Shown piece after piece: positions 13,526 to 24,800 of a stretch of DNA of 64,000 bases. The stretch is taken from contig NC_092349.1 of NCBI RefSeq assembly GCF_963676685.1, forward strand, positions 38,050,293 to 38,114,292. Reading direction: 5' to 3'. The position numbers and the translations under genes are program-made. The notes below the pieces were generated by a model. That model did not search any database. It worked only from the letters and a program-made list of their open reading frames with translations, and was not told where the DNA came from. The DNA is from Mytilus edulis. Taxonomy: Eukaryota; Mollusca; Bivalvia; Mytilida; Mytilidae. Numbering within the stretch: position 1 is the first letter of the stretch; every line of letters starts with the position of its first letter.

Positions 13526-14200
13526 ATATGGACACATCTTAAAGTCTAGTTATTATCGCCGCCATCTTGATTACATTATAGCTACGAAAAGAAGTTCGCC
13601 AACGTCAAGAACAACTACTGGAAATCCTTTAGACCAATCATATCAAAGTATTCCCTAATATACAAATCATATAAGAATTATACATTCTTACAAAGGATAA
13701 TCATAAACTATCATTAAATTTCACCAATCATTAACCAACTCACTTATTGGTGTTCTACTTCTTCTTTTATTTGAAACATAATTAATTCATGCATGTGACA
13801 GTGTTCAAATATAATCCGGTTTTAGGCCTTACTAATGGAGTAGTTCATTCTAGGACAATTGGTTTGGAACGCAGCATTTAACATCAATAAACATTGTGCA
13901 GTAGTCTTGTGCATAAGTTTAAAAAAAATGGAAATTGACAGCATTCTCTGGGCTTGATTAAAAACTGTTTGGATGTATTGAGAACTCAAAGCGCGTCGTG
14001 GAACTGTATATATTGACCAATATTTTAATACCCCGCCCAGTCAAGTGAATTTTGTATTTCTTGAAAGCAAAGAATTAAATGTGTTTTTTTTTCTATAATC
14101 AAACACACATCTCCTGGTATGCATGCAAATTACCATGTACAGGCAAAAGTACCGTTGTTCTAATGATATATAAATACTCTTATATAATCAAAAACAAAAA
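13526..14200. other. No gene seen; 3' flank of gene A
   Basis: AT-rich DNA between the TIR transposon and the 3' end of gene A. No reading frame of note. Confidence 0.45.
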
Positions 14201-14207
14201 GGGCAGA

Positions 14208-14220
14208 TTTAATCTTTAAT
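14208..14220 (-). other. Candidate polyadenylation signals of gene A
   Basis: Two ATTAAA hexamers on the minus strand (14220-14215 and 14213-14208) lie about 60 bases past the stop codon. The homologous spot downstream of gene B carries one. ATTAAA is the commonest variant of AATAAA. There is no transcript evidence. Confidence 0.4.
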
Positions 14221-14278
14221 AAGATAATGGTAGCACCAAGAAAAGTGTCATAATACTTGATATCAGATAATAAATGTT

Positions 14279-14550
14279 TTATTTTGGTGAATGTGTAGTT
14301 ACATTCAAACTTGAATGTGAAGGTTTAGGTTTATCCAAACAAGTCTTGCCATACGCAAACACTTTAGCTTCCATAAATTGTAAGTATTCTTTGCCTCTTA
14401 AGGCAATCTTTACTATCCGTCCAATTGTAGGTTTACTGCACTTAAGTATAAGGAGTTCTCCACTTCTAGCCGGACCTATGTAATAAGTGCATGCCGTCAT
14501 TTTACTTAATGTTGGACCAACCATAATATCCGCTTTACGGAATCTATGAC
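14279..14550 (-). CDS. Gene A exon 3: C-terminal half of the F-type lectin domain and tail
   Basis: The acceptor TTTTAG ends at 14551 and the stop TAA is 14281-14279. The translation begins HRFRKADIMVGPTLSK and includes CTYYIGPARSGE, CSKPTIGRIVKIAL and FMEAKVFAYGKTC. It then has a Ser/Thr/Pro-rich tail absent from gene B. The ATG at 14524 is an internal Met of the exon, not a start. Confidence 0.83.
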
Positions 14551-15805
14551 CTAAAATGAAAATAAAAATGATTTAACACCGTGACCAGTTCCTGCATTTA
14601 GAAGGAACTCGTGCAAATGATAAAAATATTCAGAATATTAATACATCCCTGGCATTCCATCAATACTTATCGGACCACAGATGAATTATCACGTTGTGAT
14701 TGGTTAAATGCCGTCACGTGGTGACCCCCTATTATAAGTTATATGGTTCGCTACTGACCCCGTACGGATCCATATAGGGTTAGTAAAATCCATAGGGGGT
14801 GAGGCCGGAGGCCGAGTCCCCTATTAATTTTATTCACCCTCTATGGATCCGTAGGGGGTCAGTAGTTAACCGTATAACGAATTTATCGGACGCTGGTCTT
14901 TTTCTGCGGCGTTTTGTTGAAAAATAAACAATGAAACACAACAACATTAATAGATGACGTCGCCATTAACGCGTCATGAACCCCATATGAAACTTACTAA
15001 CCCCATACGGTCTCATAGGGGGTCACCACGTGACGGCATTTAACCAATCACAACGTGATAATTCATCTGTGGTCCGATAAGAGACCGCATGGGGTTAGTA
15101 AGTTTCATATGGGGTTCATGACGCGTTAATGGCGACGTCATCTATTTGGTGTTGTATTTCATTGTTTATTTTTCAACAAAACGCCGCAGAAAAAGACCAG
15201 CGTCCGATAAATTCGGATCCATAGAGGGTGAATAAAATTCATAGGGGACTCGGCCTCCGGCCTCACCCCCTATGGATTTTACTAACCCTCTATGGATTCC
15301 TATGGGGTCAGTAGCGAACCATATAACTTATAATGCATACAGATTTTTCAATTCAAGATGTTTGACATGACTCACTCTATTGCAATTTCATGCAGATTGA
15401 GGTAGTATATTGTTCTTGCCAGAAGCGACAAAAGACACAAAATTCACCTACGTTTGAATGCGATACAGTACAGGGGAGGTAATGACGTTGCTAAACGGTA
15501 AATTGTTATTTTTGCTTCGACGTCAAACTGTAACTTATCGAGAAAAGATGCAGTTTTCGACTGATTTTTATCATTTAAACTGATTTAACTAGAAAACGAG
15601 TTCATGGACCCCTCTTTCTTAAAATGACATTTGGTTCGATTACGTAAGAAGATTATGTGTGCCAATTTTCATGAAAACGTAAATAGTGCAAAAAAAATTT
15701 AATTTGATTAATACATAGCAAAAAAATAAGTTTTTTTTTCTACATTCATGAACATTTGATCAATTTCATTTCAGTTATTTGTAAAAATAAAATGTTCAAA
15801 TTTGT

Positions 15806-15844
<39 letters not shown>

Positions 15845-18800
15845 CAGAAATTACGAATAATTTAACAAAAAACAGCTTGTGTTTATCTTTTAAAACAAAA
15901 AAAGTTATTTATTTCTGTCGAAAGGAAAAAAACTTCCACAAATCCGTAGTTTGAGGAAAATTCTGCAATTTGAATCTCAATTTAAAACAGATATATCATG
16001 ATAAGGAGGGGTGTTTATATAAAATTTCAATATGGGATCGAAACTGTATCGTAAGCCCTTTTAAAAGAGCATACGATACAGTTACAGGGGAGGTAATGAC
16101 GTTGCTAACGTTAAGGATGTTTGCTCCTCTATTTTTTGATTTTTTTGCCAGATTTTTGAATCCTCAGGTTTTATCAATGTATTAACATTAAAAAAAATGC
16201 CCATTAACCACTACTTTTCTTTTCATATTTTTATTACATATTGTTTAAAAAGCCATATTTCAAAATCTTATGAAATCCTTGTTATTTTTTCATAGTTTTT
16301 TAAACAAAAAAGGTGCCAATGCATGTTAAGTGAAACAAAAATCTAGAGAGAACTATTTCCCGCCAAATTTTCAATGGCTTATATCTCGAAAACAAGCACA
16401 CGGACCCTCCGTTTGCTTCTTTTCTGCTTTTTTAGTTTCTTTTCAAATGAATGGCTATTATTTATTTTTAATTTATTGAACCATAAAATTAATTTTTGAC
16501 TCTTCACATTGAATAATCCGCTCAAAGAACTTTTTATATTATTCATATTAATAATTACAACGTACACACATGTTGGCGTATGAATACACAACGTCAACGG
16601 AGTGGGCGTGTCGCCATAAAAATTGACAACATTGAAAATAAAATTAATAATTTTAACCAATGAGAAGACAGTAAATACACCAAATTTATTTATATTTATA
16701 TACTATCAATGTATAACAATCTTTTAAAAAGCTTGTTATTTTTAAACAGAGTAGCGAACATCCTTAAATTTATTTTTTCTATTGTACATAATTGCATGTC
16801 TTCTCTATACCTATGTATATGGTTTATTGAGAATAAAGATATATATATATATATATATTTTAGCGACGTTAAACTGTGACATAGCATTCTAATGAAGTTG
16901 GTTGACCTCATTAACAACAACCCACACCAGTATTGGAGAAATGCTCTTTTGTTCAAACTTAAAAATATCGAGGGGGTCGGAAAGAACCTAACATTAAAAA
17001 CACAAAGTTTATGACATCGATGCACTGAACAAAAATCATCTGTAAAAATGATTTATCTATCCAATTTAACGCAATAAACAATGAATCTTTACTAAATTAT
17101 CAATTTCTCAACACTGTTAATTGCAGTTTTATAATAAATGCAGAATACATTATGAAATATTTTTATTTACTTGTTTTGAAGTTCAACAATAGTTGTCTTT
17201 CCTTGAAATAGTAAGAAAAAGCGGTTAATTTAAAATGAAAATAACTTTTTACTGATCATGGGCTACAAATATAATTTTTTGATATGTTGTTTGGGAGATT
17301 CTATATTTTCTGAAATGCTAAATGGTTTACTACAACTCGCCTGCTCACAGCAGATATATATTATAGCATTCATCATATTTCCAATACTTATATAGTGAGA
17401 AAAACATGCCCATCTGAATTTTTATTAGGGTATAAATGACATTAATAGTAGGCATTAACAATTCTTGTTGAAAATATGTTAATGTTTACTCAAAGTATGT
17501 CACATAACCAAATATCTAGCATATTGGTTACATAGGGTAAATCACTTTTTCTTCATATTGCATGATTCTTAGGTGGAGTCATACTTAAATACATGGCAAC
17601 AGAAGTGTTTAATATTACATTAATGATATCACAGAGGTCCTTGAAAATAGTTTATGTTATCTTCTAAGAACCATAGACTCAAAATCAAGTTGCCTGCTTA
17701 TTGCAGATGAAATTACAAATATTATCATAAACTAAAACAGGACTTCCGAATGGTTTCAATAATTTAGCCATATACTAGTAATGTGATAAGTGGCAGGTGG
17801 AATTAAGTATAAAATAAACAAAATCCAATTAAGATATTTATTAGGATGTACTACATGTACAAAAAAGTTAAATCACAAAAATACTGAACTCCGAGGAAAA
17901 ATCAAAACGGAAAGTCCCAAATCAAATGATAAAACACATCAAACGAATGAACAACAACTGTTATATTCTTGACATTTTCAACCGTAGAAAAAGGTGGATT
18001 GAACCTGTTTTTGTAGCGCTTAACCTCTCACGTGTATGAAAGTCGTATCAAATTACATTATATTGACAACAATGTGTGAACAAAACAGACATAAGAAGTA
18101 AAATTGTAAAAATAGGGGTATAGCAGTCATCATCGTGTCGCAATCTCAATCAGAACAAAAACAAACAAATATGTATCCTTATGATATCCCACATTTTTAT
18201 GTTAATTGTGGATTATTTCTTTTAGGCGATTTTTCAGTTTCACATGGGGAAATGGTGGTATACAGGGTTGAAAAATTAAAAGTTTTGATAGAACTAATTT
18301 CAGGAAAAGAGCGAGATTTAACATTATCCTGTTCTATCGAATTTTTAAATCATGCACTTATGATTAATACCGTGATATTATATATATAATTGGTACTTCA
18401 AATGTTTTCTTTATGTTGTATTTGCATAAATTGTCATGTTTAATGTGTTTATATCTTGGAATACGCATTGTATCATATGTGCTTTGTCCAATAAAATATT
18501 TGAATTTGAATTTGAATACCACTACGCGAGTAAACAGTTTTTACAGTATTTCTGAAGAACCTCTTTCACTGCGGACAGAATTCTAGTCAATCTAATAGAC
18601 AATTCTTTAGTGGAACATGCAGATGAGCCGGCAGTGTACAGTTGTCTGTACGGAATTTTGTGAAGCTTAGGTATCCAATACTAACAAGGTAAGTACTTCG
18701 ATTTGTTGTTTCATGTAATGTTCATTGAAGCCAGGATGGACTTATTATTTGCCAAAATATCATCCTTGTTAAATTATATGTCTTTGTATGAAACTAGAAA

Positions 18801-21800
18801 ACTTCAACAAATGCAAGTACTGAAGTACTAAACATCGGATGACCGCAAGTTCTTGCGGATGGTCCGACAAGCACTTGTCTCAGAAAAAAATCCCATCTCT
18901 TTACCTGAAAGTGAGGTATAAAAAAATATATGTGTTTCCGGTAACATCCTTTTCAAAATAAGGGTAGGTAGGTAAGTATTCGGGGGCACAAACTAGGGTC
19001 TGATATAGTATAATGTATCTTCTTTAAGGTTCATCTGAAGGAATTGAAAAATATGGCCGTTTTTACTAAAATTTACTATGAGTACAGACAAACTGATGCA
19101 TCTAGGAAAGTGTTAAGGCATGGCTGGACCTAGGTATATAAAAGTTATATGAAGTCTATGTTTCAGAAAATTAATGACTTACCTGGATTTTGACTTGCAT
19201 TTTTTCCAGTCTGCAGAAGAGAGCAAAATAAACAAACACACGAATTTCACTTGAAACGGTCCCCTCCGCTACACAGTTTAAAAGACCTGTTGTTTACAGG
19301 TGTCTATTGTCCATTTAAATCAATACTACTCACAACATCAATTATAGAAGGGGAGCTTCTCAAACGTTTTCCCAACTAGGTTTATTTTTGCACCTTCTGT
19401 AGGAATGAAAGAAAAAATGAATAGCAAAATCCTGAAAAGTTTCTAATTTTCTTAACCATAAAATGCATCTAAAATTATAAGTTATCTAGGTCCAGACATG
19501 CCTTAAAACTTTCGCAGGTGCACAGGTTTTTCTGTACTCGGACGGTAAAATTTGTGGTGTAAATACGGCCATTTTAGCCAAAAGGTTATGATGAATCTTA
19601 AAAAGTATTTGATGAGTATTCATTGAAGAAATGAATTTATAACAAGCGATAAGGAATGTTAATTTGCACTTGATGATTTCTATGTAACTGTTTATTTCTT
19701 CCTCTGTGATATTTTATCCTGAGGATAATTTGTCACAGTAATTTTTTTCCAAACATGGTATATCACAGGTATTTTTTCCAGAGGAGTGAAAATCTATCTG
19801 TGTTTTGCCAGATAGTATGTACCAGTATATATTGCCGTTCCATATTTCACAGAACCTCGTGAAATAAAGTCTCATTAACTACTATGTAGGTAACTCGCAA
19901 TCAATATATAACTGACTATAATTATAAAATGTTTCACAAAGGTACAACAAATTTGCATAATTTATCAAAGGGAGGTAATTATGGGTAATTTATAATGATT
20001 TTAAAGATACTAATATAATATATTCCTGAATCTATTTTATAGTGTAATTTTTCCTTGAATCTTATATTTCATATATTCATTTATATAAAAAGATGACTTA
20101 CAAGATGATTTCATAAGACATATAACATTTCACAGGTAAATACTATCCAGCTGTTAAAATTGCTTTTGTTCCAATATTTTGTTATGCTATGATTTATCTG
20201 ATTTCCATATAATCAACAACTACATCTTTGTCCCCAGACAAAACTATTTATATAGTTAAAAGTATCATCATAATCAAATTCTTCCATTACTGTTAACAGT
20301 AGAAATGTAATTAATAGTTATCCAACGAGGACGCGGTGTGTCAGTGTAAGATCATCACTGACACACCAAGCCCGAGTGGGATAACTATTTTACATCCCAG
20401 CTGTTTTAGAAAAAACGAAAAAACATTTCTAATTCATAAAATTTCGTTTAGAACGCCACACAACCATTATGATATACTTTATATATTACTACATGATTTA
20501 TACCCTTTATGACCCCCTAACACGATGAGTAGATATCAAACATTATTTCTTATGCAGCAAAAATACTGCAATCTGATTGGTTAATTACCCCGGTGTAAAT
20601 AACACCCCACCCTGGTTCACCCCGGGATAAATAAATAAAATTTTGCCAAAAATTTCAGAATTTTTTAATTTTTTTTGCCAAGAAATTTTTTTAAATAAAA
20701 AAGAACACACAATTTTTCTGATTTTTTCCAAAAATTAAGTAAAAAGTATTTTACAATGCGCAGCAACATAGACTGAAAAAAACGTTACAATGTAAATTTT
20801 TCATGACCATTTTTTCAATTTTACATCCTGGTTTCAAAATGAGTAAAGGAAATGTTCATAAGAAATAAATTCGTTATCTAGGTGTAATCAGGGGTGTACG
20901 GAATTTTACACCGTTGTTGAAAATTCATACACCCATTCGGCTGCGCCTCAGGGTGTATGAATTTTCAACAACGGTGTAAAATTCTGTACACCCCTGATTA
21001 CACCAAGATAACTAATAATGTCAACTCGCCCCACTGGCCAATCGGCCCACATTATATCGCTACTTTATAAAAAAAATAAAAACTCTTGTTAACCGACTCG
21101 CCCCACTTTTGAAAAAGTGTAAAATCAAATTGAACAATCAATCTGACAACTCACTTATTAACGAAAAGAGTTTAAACCCCACTGAATATAGGTCTGCCAA
21201 CTCGCCCCACTTATAAAAATATCTTGATATGCTTAAGGACTTGAGTTCGAATCCCAACATATACACTGGATTTTTTCTACGTGAATTTTTATAGATAGTC
21301 TTTTCCGTATAATTGTATATTTAAATATAAGTTTTATAGTGGATTTGACATTCCCGACAAAATGTTAAAGAACAAAGGAAAGCATGCAAAACAAAGAAAC
21401 TCAAACTGGGGTGATCTGGTGGGGGTGATCCGGCTCAGATCACCCATGTTAGAACAAAGGAGCTGGGATGTAACTATATTTCTACCTTTACTTTTTAATT
21501 AGCTCACATGGCCCGAAGGGCCAAGTGAGCTTATGCCATCACTTGGCGTCCGTCGTCGTCCGTCGTCTGTCGTCGTCTGTCGTCGTATACTATTTCAAAA
21601 ATCTTCTCCTCTGAAACTACTAGGCCAAATACTTCCAAACTTTCACTGAATGTTCCTTAGGGTATCTTGTTTATAAATTGTATCCGAAGTTTTGATTTAT
21701 CTACAAAAATGGTCGCCATTGCTTAAAATAGAACATAGGGGTCAAATGCAGTTTTTGGCTTATAACTCAAAACCCGAAGCATTTAGAGCAAATCTGACAG

Positions 21801-24800
21801 GGGTAAAATTGATTATCAGGTCAAGATCTATCTGCCCTGAAATTTTCAATTTTCAGATGAATCGGACAACCCGTTGTTGGGTTGCTGCCCCTGAATTGGA
21901 AATTTTAAGGAAATTTTGCTGTTTTTGGTTATTATCATTATTATTATTATAGGTAGAGATAAACTGTAAACAGCAAAAATGTTCAGCAAAGTAAGACCTA
22001 AAAATAAGTCAACAAGACTGAAATTGTCAGTTGACTCCTTTAGGAGTTATTGCCCTTAATAGTCAATTTTTAACCATTTTTCATTAATCTTAGTTATCTT
22101 TTACAAAAATCTTCTCTGAAACTACTGGGCCAAATTGAACTAAACTTGGCCACAACCATCATTGGGATATCTAGTTTGAAAATTGTGTCCGGTGACCTGG
22201 CCAACCAACAAAAATGGCCGCCATGGCTAAAAATAGAACATAGGGGTAAAATGCAGTTTTTGGCTTATAACTCAAAAACCAAAGCATTTAGAGCAAATCT
22301 GACATGGGGGTTAAATTGTTTATCAGGTCAAGATCTATCTGCCCTGAAATTTTCAGATGAATTGGACAACCCATTGTTGGGTTGCTGCCCCTGAATTGGT
22401 AATTTTAAGGAAATTTTGCTGTTTTGGTTATTATCTTGAATATTATTATAGATAGAGATAAACTGTAAACAGCAATAATGTTCAGCAAAGTTAGATTTAC
22501 AAATAAGTCAACATGACCGAAATGGTCAGTTGACCCCTTTAGGAGTTATTGCCCTTTATAGTCAATTTTTCACCATTTTTAGCTCACCTGGCCTAAAAGG
22601 CCAAGTGAGCTTTTTTCATCACTTGGCGTCCGGCGTCCGTCGTCCGTCGTCGTCCGTCGTCGTCGTTAACTTTTACAAAAATCTTCTCCTCTGAAACTAC
22701 TGGGCCAAATTAAACCAAACTTGGCCACAATCATCATTGGGGTATCTAGTTTAAAAAATGTGTCCGGTGACCCGGCCAACCATCAAAGATGGCCGTCATG
22801 GCTAAAAATAGAACATAGGGGTAAAATGCAGTTTTTGGCTTATAACTCAAAACCCAAAGCATTTAGAGCAAATCTGACATGGGGGTAAAATTGTTTATCA
22901 GGTCAACATTTATCTGCCCTGAAATTTTCAGATGAATCGGATAACCCGTTGTTGGGTTGCTGCCCCTGAATTAGTATTTTTAAGGAAATTTTGCTGTTTT
23001 TGGTTATTATCTTGAATATTATTATAGATAGAGATAAACTATAAACAGCCATTATGTTCACCAAAGTAAGATTTACAAATAAGTCAACATGACTGAAATG
23101 GTCAGTTGACCCCTTTAGGAGTTATTGCCCTTTATAGTCAATTTTTAACAATTTTTCGTAAATCTTAGTAATATTTTACAAAAATCTTCTCCTCTGAAAC
23201 TACTTGGCCAAATTAATCCAAACTTGGCCACAATCATTTTTTGGGTTAGTAGTTTGAAAAATGTGTCCAGTGACCCGGCCATCAAACCAAGATGGCCGCC
23301 ATGGCTAAAAATAGAACATGGGGTAAAATACAGTTTTTGGCTTATAACTCAAAACCCAAAGCATTTAGAGCAAATCTGACATGGGGTAAAATTGTTTATC
23401 AGGTCAACATTTATCTGCTCTGAAATTTTTAGATGAATCGGACAACCCGTTGTTGGGTTGCTGACCATGAATTGTTAGTTTTAAGGAAATTTTGCTGTTT
23501 TTGGTCATTATCTTGAATATTATTATTGATAGAGATAAACTGTAAACAACAATAATGTTCAGCAAAGTAAGATTTACAAATAAGTCAACATGACCGAAAT
23601 GGTCAATTGACCCCCTTAGGAGTTATTGTTCTTTATAGTTAATTTTTAACAATTTCCATAAAATTTGTAAATTTTTACTAACATTTTCCACTGAAACTAA
23701 TGGGCCAAGTTCATTATAGATAGAGATAATTTTAAGCAGCAAGAATGTTCAGTAAAGTAAGATGTACAAACACATCACCATCACCAAAACACAATTTTGT
23801 CATGAATCCATCTGCTTCCTTTAATATTCACATAGACCAAGGTGAGCGACACAACACAGGCTCTTTAGAGCCTCTAATTATATTTGTATTGAGATCTGAA
23901 AACAACTCACTTTTACATGTATTTCACTTACCTTATTTAATCATGATATTATTTCACAATTACGATCTTTGAAATAACTGCTGATTTTCTTTCATTTGTT
24001 TCATGATAATTTTCTTTTTAAAAGGATGATATTTACTTGAATATTTCAGGAATATTTTTCATTGATTATTTGTGAAATTATTTCCCATTATTATACATTT
24101 TTTTTTTTTAACAATTTAGCTTTAATTCAAATACACTATTATTAATTCATAGTATTTGCAAAGGATAAGTTTTTTTCTAATAACTATTCAATAGACTTTC
24201 ACGGCAAAGGAAAAAATATCACAGGGAAATATTTTCCTCTGGATAAAAAAATAACAACTACTGTGACATTTTTTCCAAATTTCATCCCGATATAATTTTG
24301 TTTTACATCTACGTATGCATCATATTTATGGATCGGTTAGATTGGGGGGGGGGGGGTATAGCTCAAACAGTTTCGGAATAAGGGGCAAAAAAATTACACA
24401 GGGTTTCCTGGTGAATGGACAATTACTTAAGACAATTTTGAAGATGTCAAAAAAGCTGGGTAAAAAAAAAAAATTATTGGGGGGGGTTGTAAAATTTATT
24501 TTTTAAAATTTTGTTAGGGGTGTTCAATACGCCACAGCTCAGTGTATTGCACAAAAGCAAAAAAGGGGATTTTTTTTAAATTGTTATTCTCTTTGGGGGG
24601 GGGGTCAATTCGCAAAAGCATAATGTATTGAAGGAAGACAAAAATTCTATTATAAATTCAAATCAGATAACAAATTATCAGTTCTTTGACTACAGTTGTT
24701 CTGTGTCAGAAACCATTTTGATTGGTTGAATTTGGAGTATGTGTAAAAAAAACTGACTCGAAAGTTTTATGACTTCATGGCCTTATATTCATTTACTTAC

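Larger units (their letters stand above)
20299..21485. mobile_element. Composite TIR element carrying two nested hairpins
   Basis: The right end reads, on the minus strand, GTAGAAATATAGTTACATCC then CAGCT. The left end has GTAGAAATGTA at 20299 and TACATCCCAGCTG at 20391, split by a hairpin insertion (about 20311-20390). Inside also lie the long hairpin 20873-21012 and three copies of ACTCGCCCCACT at about 21025, 21096 and 21194. No coding frame. Confidence 0.5.

Noticed and set aside
21237..21250. GAGTTCGAATCCC, resembling a tRNA B box
   Set aside because: No A box or cloverleaf can be drawn upstream.
21692..22394. Two 82-86 residue plus-strand frames with similar peptides
   Set aside because: Both come from the 500-base units of the element at 21501. 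The similarity reflects DNA repetition, not a gene family.
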